A stretch of DNA of 19,008 nucleotides, taken from NCBI GenBank assembly GCA_947371415.1, contig CANBPJ010000021.1, positions 1 through 19,008 on the forward strand. The letters are read 5' to 3'. The notes beneath the pieces are model-generated. The model was not told the origin of the DNA, did no database searches, and saw nothing but the letters and a program-made list of their open reading frames with translations. Shown one piece after another: positions 1 to 7,700 of this stretch; the stretch's first letter is position 1; each line of letters begins with the position of its first letter. The DNA is from Burkholderiaceae bacterium (GTDB lineage: Bacteria; Pseudomonadota; Gammaproteobacteria; Burkholderiales; Burkholderiaceae). The position numbers and the translations under genes are program-made.

Positions 1-34
1 AGGCTTCTAGGTCAATTGACTCAGAAGCCTTTTT
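1..34 (+). terminator. Rho-independent terminator of an upstream plus-strand gene
   Basis: The 8-nt arm AGGCTTCT (1-8) pairs perfectly with AGAAGCCT (23-30), followed by TTTT and a further T-rich stretch to about 42. The loop contains the self-complementary GTCAATTGAC (11-20), so the stem can extend inward past one mismatch (A9/C22) and a G-T pair. The T tract lies on the plus strand, so it would end transcription of a gene left of the window. The arm may begin before position 1. Confidence 0.75.
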
Positions 35-170
35 GCTTTTTGGTGTGAGGCTTGATTGGATTATCCCCAAATAGGGTCAAGGGCCTATTTTTGTGATGCT
101 GCCCTGCACTATCCTAGGTATTAAGAACTTACGCCAATCACATAGATTAGAACTTTTGGAGAATGAGTAA

Positions 171-1139
171 ATGACCTTAGCAAGCAAACTAGTAGCAATC
201 ACCTTTAGTGCTTTAACCAGCTTTAGCGTAGTTGCCCAGACCTTTCCTACTAAGCCCATCAGAATTATTGTTCCGTTTGCCCCTGGTGGTAGCACTGACA
301 TCATTGCGCGCAGCATGGCCGATCCTTTGAGTAAGCAACTGGGTCAGCCTGTCATTGTGGAAAACAAAGCTGGTGGCGGTGGCTCTGTTGGCGCGCTAGA
401 AGTCATGAGAGCGCCTAAGGATGGTTACACCTTAGGAATTGCAACAGTCTCCACTACAGCCTCTAATCCCGCGATTAATACCAAGATTGGCTACGATCCG
501 CTGAAGGATTTCACGGCCATTACGAATATTGCCGCAACACCGAATGTCATTGTGGTGAACCCGTCCTTCCCAGCCCGCGATTACAAAACGTTCATGGAAG
601 TTATTAAGAAGAATCCTGGTAAATACTCTTATGCAAGTTCTGGTACAGGCGGTATTGGCCACATGCAAACAGAGCTCTTCAAGAGTTTGACTGGCAGCTT
701 TATCGTGCACATTCCTTATCGTGGCGCAGGCCCTGGTCTCATTGATGTTGTAGCAGGTCAGGTGCCTATCATGTTTGATAACCTGCCTTCCGCCCTCCCC
801 TTCATTAAAGATGGTCGACTCATTCCGATTGTGATTGCAGCACCTAAGAGGCTCGCGCAACTACCTAATGTTCCGACATTTGCAGAAGTAGGTTTAGCAC
901 CGGCAAACAGAATGGCTTATTACGGTTTATTGGGGCCAGCCGGTCTTCCTAAAGATGTTGTTGATAAGATTTATGCAGCAGCTCAAAAATCCGTTTTAGA
1001 CCCCGCCGTTAGAAAGCGCATTGAAGAGACTGGCTCGATCATTAACGTTAATGGCCCGGAAGCCTTCTCCAAGGAAATCGCTTCAGAGTACGCCACATAC
1101 AAAGGCGTAGTAGCCAAACAGAAATTAGAGCTAGAGTAA
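171..1139 (+). CDS. Bug/TctC-family tripartite tricarboxylate transporter substrate-binding protein
   Basis: A 322-aa periplasmic solute receptor of the Bug (Bordetella uptake gene)/TctC family, which binds carboxylates or similar small organic ligands for tripartite tricarboxylate (TTT) transporters. A signal peptide covers residues 1-22, with likely cleavage after SVVA. The mature protein opens with the family hallmark FPTKPIRIIVPFAPGGSTD (25-43), followed by LGQPVIVENKAGGGGSVGA, a YDPLKDFTAIT segment and HIPYRGAGPGLIDVVAGQV. Length is normal for the family. The start is supported by GGAG at 158-161, 9 nt before the ATG. No tctA or tctB membrane genes lie next to it, so it is an orphan receptor, as is common in Burkholderiales. 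The ligand cannot be read from the sequence. The next gene begins 50 nt downstream and may be co-transcribed. Confidence 0.93.
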   Translation: MTLASKLVAITFSALTSFSVVAQTFPTKPIRIIVPFAPGGSTDIIARSMADPLSKQLGQPVIVENKAGGGGSVGALEVMRAPKDGYTLGIATVSTTASNPAINTKIGYDPLKDFTAITNIAATPNVIVVNPSFPARDYKTFMEVIKKNPGKYSYASSGTGGIGHMQTELFKSLTGSFIVHIPYRGAGPGLIDVVAGQVPIMFDNLPSALPFIKDGRLIPIVIAAPKRLAQLPNVPTFAEVGLAPANRMAYYGLLGPAGLPKDVVDKIYAAAQKSVLDPAVRKRIEETGSIINVNGPEAFSKEIASEYATYKGVVAKQKLELE

Positions 1140-1189
1140 TTTTTTAGCGCTTATTTTCCAAACCAAATCATCATACTAAGGAAACCCTG

Positions 1190-1684
1190 TTGAACTTACC
1201 AAACCATCAGCTCACAATGACCATCTTGATGACGCCTGATAAAACGAATTTCTTTGGCAATGTTCATGGGGGTGATGTTTTAAAACTTTTGGATCAAGTG
1301 GCTTATGCCTGCGCTAGTCGGTATGCAGGTAGACATGTGGTTACCCTTAGCGTAGATCAGGTGACCTTTCGTCAACCTATTCATGTGGGGGAGTTGCTAA
1401 CATTTTTGGCTTCAGTCAACTTCACCGGTAACACCTCAATTGAGGTGGGGATTAAGGTCATTGCCGAAGATATTCTGACTCAAGAGACGCGGCATGTGAA
1501 TAGCTGCTTTCTGACGATGGTAGCGATGGATGAGAATCGCAAGCCGGTTCATGTGCCAACCTTTGTCCCGTCGAATCCTGATGAAGTACGGCGCCACAAA
1601 GCCGCAGAGCTCAGAAAAGAAATGCGTCGCCAGTTTGAAGAAAAGTTTACTCAAATCCGAAAAAACGAAGCGCCTGTAAATTAA
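1190..1684 (+). CDS. Acyl-CoA thioesterase, hotdog fold (YciA/ACOT-like)
   Basis: A 164-aa single-hotdog thioesterase that should hydrolyse acyl-CoA to free acid and CoA in the cytoplasm. The family motif runs PDKTNFFGNVHGGDVLKLLD (16-35): N24, H26 and the GGD at 27-29 match the helix-start motif of YciA/ACOT7-type enzymes, and VTFRQPIHVGE (58-68) is the following conserved strand. The C-terminal 35 residues are highly charged and probably helical. I chose the TTG start at 1190 because TAAGGA (1177-1182) sits 7 nt upstream; an ATG at codon 10 (1217) is the alternative. Its TAA stop shares the tetranucleotide TTAA (1681-1684) with the stop of the convergent small gene. The acyl chain specificity is unknown; a role in releasing short 3-hydroxyacyl-CoA near the PHB depolymerase genes is only a possibility. 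Confidence 0.88.
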   Translation: MNLPNHQLTMTILMTPDKTNFFGNVHGGDVLKLLDQVAYACASRYAGRHVVTLSVDQVTFRQPIHVGELLTFLASVNFTGNTSIEVGIKVIAEDILTQETRHVNSCFLTMVAMDENRKPVHVPTFVPSNPDEVRRHKAAELRKEMRRQFEEKFTQIRKNEAPVN

Positions 1685-1893
1685 GCCAGCAGGATATCGC
1701 CATCTTCCATTCTCTCCCACCAAATAAATGGCAGCAGGTAGAGAGGCTCACCACTAGATTGCAGGATCTCCAAGGCGCCATCATGCGTTTTATTAGCAAA
1801 GTACTGTCCTGGGATTAAAGAGCTACACCCTTTATCGGTGCCATCATTACAGCGCTTCCTGGCCATGATTTTTCTAGTGACAAAGACTTGCAT
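1681..1893 (-). CDS. Small unknown protein, 70 aa, downstream of phaZ
   Basis: I do not recognise this protein. It starts MQVFVTRKIMARKRCNDG and ends in an aromatic/acidic segment with LLPFIWWERMEDGD. There is no signal peptide or obvious membrane helix, and two cysteines (C15, C23) lie in a basic N-terminal half. The start is well supported: on the minus strand GGAGG lies 5 nt before the ATG at 1893, and the preceding phaZ stop is only 14 nt upstream, so the two are almost certainly co-transcribed. The same frame stays open further upstream to 2079, but that part is antisense-frame noise inside phaZ. The TAA stop overlaps the thioesterase stop on the other strand. Confidence 0.6.
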   Translation of the reverse strand: MQVFVTRKIMARKRCNDGTDKGCSSLIPGQYFANKTHDGALEILQSSGEPLYLLPFIWWERMEDGDILLA

Positions 1894-1907
1894 AATGCCT
1901 CCTATAC

Positions 1908-3125
1908 TTAAATTGACGATTGAATGACGTTGCGCACTACGGGGTAGATTTGTGTATCCCAACGTTTGCCATTGAAGACCCCGTAATGACCAACACCGGC
2001 TTGCAAGTGATGGGATTTCATATACCCAGGCAATCCAGCACAGAGATCTTGTGCAGCTAGGGTTTGACCAATTCCGCAAATATCATCTCGCTCCCCTTCC
2101 ACCGTGAGGAGGAAGGTTTTCTTAATTGCCCTTGGATTTACCAAGCGACCCTGGTAAGTCAACTTGCCATTCGGCAAATCACAATCCTGAAACACTTTGC
2201 GAATGGTCTCCAAATAGAATGGCGCCGATAAATCCATGATCGCGAAATACTCTTCATAAAAATCATGAATGACATCAGCCTTCTCGTTATCGCCATTGAC
2301 ACGATATTCATAAAGCTTTTTGAATGAGTCTGCATGACGTTCTGGGTTCATACTCATAAAGGCCATGAGCTGCAAGAAACCTGGATATACACGCCGGCCA
2401 GTTCCGCCAAATTGATTCGGAATGACGCCGATGAGCTTTTCCTCAAACCAGGACATGGGTTTGCTCGTGGCTAACTCATTGACTTTAGTGGGGCTCTGAT
2501 TAACGTCAATTGGCCCCGCCATCAGAATTAAGCTTGCTGGTACACAGGGGTTTTTGTCTTCTGACATGATGGCTGTAGCAGCCAAGCAAGCCACTGTAGG
2601 TTGGCAGACACCCATGAGATGGGTGCCAGGACCAATGTATTGCAAGAACTGGATAACATGCTCAATATAGGCATCAAAATCAAACTCGCCACAACTCACA
2701 GGAATGTCACGGATATTTAACCAGTCGGTGACATAGACCTCATGATCTTTTAGCAGTGTTTTGATCGTGCCCGCAAGCAAAGTGGCAAAGTGCCCTGACA
2801 TCGGAGCAACCAATAAAATCTTGGGCTGACCCTCTACCCCATTCTTTTTAAATCTCACTAAATTACAAAAATGGGTTGAATACAAAATCTCTTCAGCAAC
2901 CGCCTTACTCTCACCCAAGGAATCAGTAACTTCTTTAATCTTAAAGTCTGGTCTTGTGTGCGTAAAACCCAGTAAAGAGATTTGCTCATAATGCGCAGCT
3001 AAGCGCTGCATCGGGTTGAGTGTAAAGTTTCCGAACCAGTTGTTGGAAACACGTTCAGATGCGCTTGCAAACAATCGAACTGGATTATGTAGGTTGGCAA
3101 AAGTTTGGTAAGCGCGATACATCAT
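1908..3125 (-). CDS. phaZ: Intracellular poly(3-hydroxybutyrate) depolymerase
   Basis: A 405-aa protein of the PhaZa1 family (Cupriavidus necator type, about 420 aa), an alpha/beta-hydrolase that mobilises stored PHB in the cytoplasm. It has no signal peptide, as expected for the intracellular class. The lipase-box equivalent GVCQPT carries the nucleophile C174, typical of this class, which uses Cys instead of Ser. D347 (in VEGERDDI) and H380 (in AGVGHYGVF) complete the expected triad, and their spacing agrees with the C183/D355/H388 triad I recall for the C. necator enzyme. Two ATGs in tandem (3125, 3122) are possible starts. A weak AGTAGG lies upstream, and the ATGA overlap with the stop of the 113-aa gene suggests translational coupling. 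No PHB synthase (phaC), phasin or phaR is in the window. Confidence 0.93.
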   Translation of the reverse strand: MMYRAYQTFANLHNPVRLFASASERVSNNWFGNFTLNPMQRLAAHYEQISLLGFTHTRPDFKIKEVTDSLGESKAVAEEILYSTHFCNLVRFKKNGVEGQPKILLVAPMSGHFATLLAGTIKTLLKDHEVYVTDWLNIRDIPVSCGEFDFDAYIEHVIQFLQYIGPGTHLMGVCQPTVACLAATAIMSEDKNPCVPASLILMAGPIDVNQSPTKVNELATSKPMSWFEEKLIGVIPNQFGGTGRRVYPGFLQLMAFMSMNPERHADSFKKLYEYRVNGDNEKADVIHDFYEEYFAIMDLSAPFYLETIRKVFQDCDLPNGKLTYQGRLVNPRAIKKTFLLTVEGERDDICGIGQTLAAQDLCAGLPGYMKSHHLQAGVGHYGVFNGKRWDTQIYPVVRNVIQSSI

Positions 3126-3463
3126 GAATTTGACCTACTTTCTATATGGCGAAGCGCACGCTCATAATCCTTGAGAGAGGGATCAAAAACACGGCTTAAG
3201 GAAACATCGTTAGCAATAATGGCTGCTGTCTGAGCGGATCGTGCCGCCACAATCGACAAATGCACAAAGCCAGCGACGTTGAATTCTTTTAGAAGGTCAG
3301 GTGGATTACCTTTTTCAAGTCCAATATCGCCTGACTCAATCTTTTGATAAAGGACGCGGTAATGCTCTCGCATGACATCAAGCTCCTGAGCCAGATTCAT
3401 GATCCGCTGAAACAGTACTGCAAAATCAGAGGCCAGGGGATGATTGGTTTTGACTAATCCCAT
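3122..3463 (-). CDS. Unknown 113-aa protein between cupin and phaZ
   Basis: I do not recognise a family. The sequence reads as a soluble, mainly helical protein: a helix-rich first half (VLFQRIMNLAQELDVMREHY), a short linker with GNPPDLLKEF, and an Ala-rich helix (SIVAARSAQTAAIIANDV), then an amphipathic C-terminal helix. There are no cysteines, signal peptide or membrane segment. It overlaps the cupin gene by 10 nt at its start and phaZ by ATGA at its end, so it is embedded in the operon and very likely translated. A granule-associated or regulatory partner of PhaZ would fit the position, but that rests on context alone; it does not resemble a standard phasin. Confidence 0.7.
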   Translation of the reverse strand: MGLVKTNHPLASDFAVLFQRIMNLAQELDVMREHYRVLYQKIESGDIGLEKGNPPDLLKEFNVAGFVHLSIVAARSAQTAAIIANDVSLSRVFDPSLKDYERALRHIESRSNS

Positions 3464-3897
3464 GGTGTTACTTCCGGCACCTCAGCGGGGCCAATGGCAA
3501 CGGGAATAGACCCAAAGTCCGCAGGCCCTACGATTTCGAGATATTCCATATCCGGGGAGTAGTCATATAGATAGTGAACAATGCCCGGCATTTGATGAAC
3601 TACATCGCCGGCCTCAACTAAGGTTGGCTTGTCTTCATACATAAAGCGCGCCCACCCCTTGGTCATCACCACAATCTGAAACTCAGCAACATGATAGTGC
3701 CACCCAGTGCCATTCACGGGCGGCTTATTGGCTTTGACTAAGTGGGCAATGACCTTGCCATTGGTAGCTTTCGCTACGCCGAGATCCCGATAAAGAAAGA
3801 AGTCTCTCAGGCCGCCCGGAAGGAACTGCGTATCACCAGGCTTTACATGGGAAAACTGAGTGTTACTCTTAAATGCAGCAGGTGTCTTCATGATCAA
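3454..3897 (-). CDS. Cupin-domain protein
   Basis: A 147-aa single-domain cupin (RmlC-like jelly roll). Cupin motif 1 is visible as GWHYHVAEFQIVVMTKGW (65-82), with metal-ligand candidates H67, H69 and Q74 (or E72), and motif 2 as AGDVVHQMPGIVHYL (96-110) with H108. The motif-1 glutamate position is shifted or replaced by Gln, as seen in a subset of small cupins, so metal binding is likely but the catalytic activity is open. The start at 3897 shares ATGA (3894-3897) with the GST stop; a second ATG is two codons in. The stop is TAG, 10 nt inside the 113-aa gene. The substrate is unknown. Confidence 0.82.
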   Translation of the reverse strand: MIMKTPAAFKSNTQFSHVKPGDTQFLPGGLRDFFLYRDLGVAKATNGKVIAHLVKANKPPVNGTGWHYHVAEFQIVVMTKGWARFMYEDKPTLVEAGDVVHQMPGIVHYLYDYSPDMEYLEIVGPADFGSIPVAIGPAEVPEVTPWD

Positions 3898-4553
3898 AAC
3901 TCCACTTCAAGTTCTTCGATGTCATCGGGTTCTTCAAGGGCGCCCATCACCCATTCCTTCATTTCCGGCAAAGCCATGATGTGCTTACAGTAGTTCTCAC
4001 AAGTTTTATCTAGCTCAACGTTGTATGTCAGGAATCTAGTCACCACTGGCGCAAACATGGCATCAGCGAGCGTAGGCTCTTTTCCGAAAAGAAAAGGCCC
4101 ACCATAAGTAGAGAGGCAATCTTGCCAAATCACCAACACTCGATTGATGTCAATCTGTGCTTTTGACCATACTTTGAAAGAATCAAATTTAGCCTTGATG
4201 TTCATTGGCAGAGAAGCTCTGAGTGCGGAAAATCCAGAATGCATCTCGCCACAGATCGAACGGCAATGCGCTCTTGCGGCAGGATCGCCGGGGAGTAAAT
4301 GGGCTTTGGGTTTCAGTTCATTGAGGTACTCGCCAATTGCCAAAGTGTCCCAAACCTTGCAGCCATCGTGATCTAGTCTTGGCACCAGAATGGAAGGTGA
4401 CAGTAGGAGTAATTCAGCGCGATTATCAACATCATCCGGCGCAACTTGAATCTCCTGAAACGCTAGCCCAGAAAATTTCAGCATTAGCCAACCGCGCAGA
4501 GACCATGAAGAGTAATTTTTGCTACTAATCGTCAAGGTGGTTGGCTTAGGCAT
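3894..4553 (-). CDS. Glutathione S-transferase family protein
   Basis: A 219-aa two-domain GST. The thioredoxin-like N-terminal half has SSKNYSSWSLRGW, where a Ser in the NYSSWS stretch is the likely catalytic residue, then LVPRLDHDG (the cis-Pro glutathione-binding loop) and the VWDTLAIGEYL helix. The helical C-terminal half contains EMHSGFSALRASLPMN and the family segment GPFLFGKEPTLADAMFAPVV. An unusual acidic tail, rich in E and D, ends the protein. I prefer the ATG at 4553; the frame continues to a TTG at 4568, but nothing resembling a ribosome site precedes that codon, and only a weak GAAAG precedes the ATG. It is the first gene of the minus-strand unit running through cupin, the 113-aa gene, phaZ and the 70-aa gene. 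Confidence 0.88.
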   Translation of the reverse strand: MPKPTTLTISSKNYSSWSLRGWLMLKFSGLAFQEIQVAPDDVDNRAELLLLSPSILVPRLDHDGCKVWDTLAIGEYLNELKPKAHLLPGDPAARAHCRSICGEMHSGFSALRASLPMNIKAKFDSFKVWSKAQIDINRVLVIWQDCLSTYGGPFLFGKEPTLADAMFAPVVTRFLTYNVELDKTCENYCKHIMALPEMKEWVMGALEEPDDIEELEVEF

Positions 4554-4664
4554 ATCAACTTTCGGCAAGGGTGCAACTACAACTTATTCCTATCGAATAA
4601 AGGCTAAATCAATAAATGCCCTGTTTTTGCCTACTTTTACCCAATTTCGGGCGTAAGCCTATTT

Positions 4665-4693
4665 TTGGCACTATTAATGTGCACTGCAGTAAT
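4665..4693 (+). promoter_or_regulatory. Candidate sigma-70 promoter for the transglutaminase/ATP-grasp operon
   Basis: TTGGCA (4665-4670) resembles a -35 box and, after 17 bp, AGTAAT (4688-4693) is a 4-of-6 match to the -10 box. Transcription would start near 4700, giving a leader of about 25 nt. The -10 element lies inside the nested inverted repeat, so a bound regulator would block it. This is a match by eye only. Confidence 0.28.
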
Positions 4694-4710
4694 TCTGCAT
4701 ATTGGTGCAC
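4679..4710. promoter_or_regulatory. Nested inverted repeat, candidate operator in the divergent intergenic region
   Basis: Outer copies of the palindrome GTGCAC lie at 4679-4684 and 4705-4710. Inside them, TGCAG (4685-4689) and CTGCA (4695-4699) form a perfect inverted repeat around TAATT. The symmetry is broken only by an extra TATTG on the right side. It sits 15 bp before the ATG at 4726 and between two divergent operons, a typical place for a repressor or activator site. The binding protein is not known. Confidence 0.4.
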
Positions 4711-4725
4711 TCATAGACTTTGATC

Positions 4726-7700
4726 ATGTCTATCCACGCCGCCCTCCACCACGTCACTGAATATCAATATGACCGCCCAGTCAAACTGGGCCCTCAGGTC
4801 ATTCGCTTGCGTCCAGCCCCACACTGTCGCAGTCATATTCTTTCCTACTCACTCAAGGTGGAACCAGAAGGTCATTTTATTAATTGGCAACAAGATCCAT
4901 TCGCAAACTATCAGGGAAGGTTAGTTTTCCCGGAGGCCACAACGAAGTTCAAGGTAACGGTGGATCTGGTCACCGAAATGGCGGTATACAACCCCTTTGA
5001 TTTCTTTCTAGAGCCGGACGCTGAAAATTATCCATTTACTTACAGCTCAGATCTCAAAAAAGAATTGCGTCCTTATCTTGGAAGAATGCGCAATGCGGCG
5101 CTGAATAAATATTTCAAAACGATTGATCGAAGTGAAATGCGCACGATTGATTTTTTAGTCAAGATCAATCAACAAGTTCAAAGTGATATTGGCTATCTGA
5201 TTCGGATGGAACCTGGCGTACAAACTCCTGATGAAACTTTAGACTTGCGTAGCGGCTCCTGTCGCGACTCAGCATGGTTGATGGTCAATCTCTTGCGTCT
5301 TTGCGGTCTAGCAGCGCGCTTTGTTTCTGGTTACCTGATTCAGTTAAAGCCTGACGTCAAATCCCTTGATGGCCCTAGTGGTACTGAAGTGGATTTCACG
5401 GACCTGCATGCCTGGTGTGAAGTGTATCTGCCGGGCGCAGGCTGGATTGGTATCGACCCAACCTCCGGACTCATGGCTGGTGAAGGTCATATCCCCGTAG
5501 CTTGTACGCCAGAGCCATCAGGAGCAGCCCCAATTGAAGGCGGCGTCGATGAGTGTGAAGTTGAGTTCAAGCACACCATGGAGGTCACTCGCATTTATGA
5601 ATCTCCACGTGTCACCAAGCCTTATACCGAAGAGCAATGGGAAGATATTCTTCAGCTTGGTGAAAAAGTAGATAAAGAGTTGATCGCTGGCGATGTGCGC
5701 CTCACGATGGGTGGCGAACCTACCTTTGTGTCCGTCAATGGACGCGATGAACGTGAATGGAATATTGATGCACTCGGACCCACCAAGCGCGCCTACGCTA
5801 CTGATCTAGTCGGAAAGTTACGCGCCGAATATGGTGATGGCGGCTTCCTCCATTTTGGCCAGGGTAAATGGTATCCAGGTGAGCAACTGCCACGCTGGGC
5901 GCTATCGATTTACTGGAGAGCTGATGGCACTCCTATTTGGAAAAATCCTAAACTTTTTGCCGATGAATCTCATCCCATCACTTACACCAGTAAAGATGCG
6001 GATCGCTTTATTCATACGCTCACAAAAAATCTGGGATTATCAGATCGCTTTATCGAGCCCGCCTATGAAGATACCTTCTACTACCTCTGGCGAGAATCCA
6101 AACTTCCAGTAAACGTTGATCCATTCAAATCCAATCTCGATGATGAGATGGAGCGCACTCGCTTAAAGCGGGTCTTCACACAAAAACTGGATTCTGTGAT
6201 TGGTTATGTATTGCCCATCGAGGCAGGCAAAGGTCAGGGCTATCTTGATACCCAATGGAAGACGGGGGCGTGGATCTATCGCGATGATCGACTACTGCTA
6301 CTTCCTGGCGACTCCCCAATGGGCTATCGCCTGCCCTTGGATTCCCTGCCTTGGACAAGTAAAGCTGATTACCCCTACCTCATTGAAGAGGATCCTTTTG
6401 CGCCAAAGCCACCCCTGGCTTCGTTCGCCCCCATACAGCAACAGTTTCGTGCTTTAGGCAAAGATAACGCTGCACCTCGTACTAGCGCATGGAGTCAATC
6501 AGAGGAAGTTCGCATACCTGCACGACAAGAATCAGCAGCCTGGATTACGAGAACGGCTTTGTGCGTAGAGACGCGCGATCCAATGCGCTCTAACGGGCCT
6601 GCCGCAGAAAATGCACATGGCGGTAAGAATGGCGCACTCTATGTATTTATGCCGCCTTTAGCTCGCCTAGAGGATTACCTGAACCTCGTTCAAGCAGTAG
6701 AGGCAACAGCAGAAGAGTTGCAATACCAAATCGTCATTGAGGGCTACCCGCCTCCTCGCGATCCTCGCTTAAAACTATTACAAGTTACTCCGGATCCTGG
6801 TGTGATTGAGGTCAATATTCATCCAGCGCATAACTGGAATGAGTTAGTTGAACATACTGAATTCCTCTACAACGCTGCATTTGAATCTCGCTTGTCTGCG
6901 GAGAAGTTCATGACGGACGGTCGCCATACTGGCACTGGTGGAGGCAATCACTTTGTCATGGGTGGCGCCACTCCAATTGATAGCCCATTCTTGCGTCGCC
7001 CTGAACTACTTGCCAGCCTTATTCTGTATTGGCACAACCATCCAAGCCTGAGCTACCTCTTTAGCGGCATGTTTATTGGGCCAACCAGCCAAGCGCCACG
7101 GGTTGATGAGGCTCGCAATGACCAACTCTATGAATTAGAAATTGCTCTCAAGCAAATTCATGAGAATCGCGAAAAGTATGGGGCCAGCATGCCTCCATGG
7201 ATCGTAGATCGCACTCTCAGAAACATCTTGATTGATGTCACTGGCAACACCCATCGTAGTGAGTTCTGTATCGACAAGATGTATTCACCGGATAGTCAAA
7301 CAGGACGACTTGGTCTGCTAGAGTTGCGCGCCTTTGAAATGCCGCCACATGCCCAAATGAGTATTGTTCAGCAGTTACTCATTCGTGCACTGATTGCTCG
7401 CTTCTGGGATAAACCCTATTTGGCACCCGCCACTCGCTGGGGTACAGAGCTGCATGATCGCTGCCTACTGCCAACTTTCATCAAGATGGATTTTGCAGAC
7501 ATCATTGAAGAGATGCAGGGCCTTGGCTATGACTTCAAGGCAGAATGGTTTGCACCCCATCTAGAGTTCCGCTTCCCATTGATCGGCCAAGTACAAACCA
7601 TGGGCGCAGAAATTACCCTACGCAATGCGCTAGAACCTTGGCATGTTATGGGTGAAGAAAATGCTTCTGGCGCAACAGCCCGCTATGTAGACTCCTCAAT

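Noticed and set aside
432..860. A 142-codon open frame on the minus strand inside the Bug receptor gene
   Set aside because: It is wholly antisense to a gene with clear family hallmarks, and its translation (many Arg, Cys, His, Asn) has no recognisable fold. Similar antisense frames within comEC, lolC and DUF2126 were dropped for the same reason.
1894..2079. Upstream extension of the 70-aa gene to 132 codons
   Set aside because: The extra part lies in another frame of phaZ and reads as Ser/Trp/Cys-rich noise; the GGAGG site places the start at 1893.
83..4667. The 11-mer GCCTATTTTTG occurs at 83-93 and again at 4657-4667, both upstream of plus-strand genes
   Set aside because: Dozens of repeated 11-mers are expected by chance in 19 kb, so this carries no weight alone.
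4666..4687. Possible sigma-54 promoter (TGGCAC followed by TGC) before the transglutaminase operon
   Set aside because: The GG and GC elements are separated by 12 bases instead of the required 10, so the match fails.
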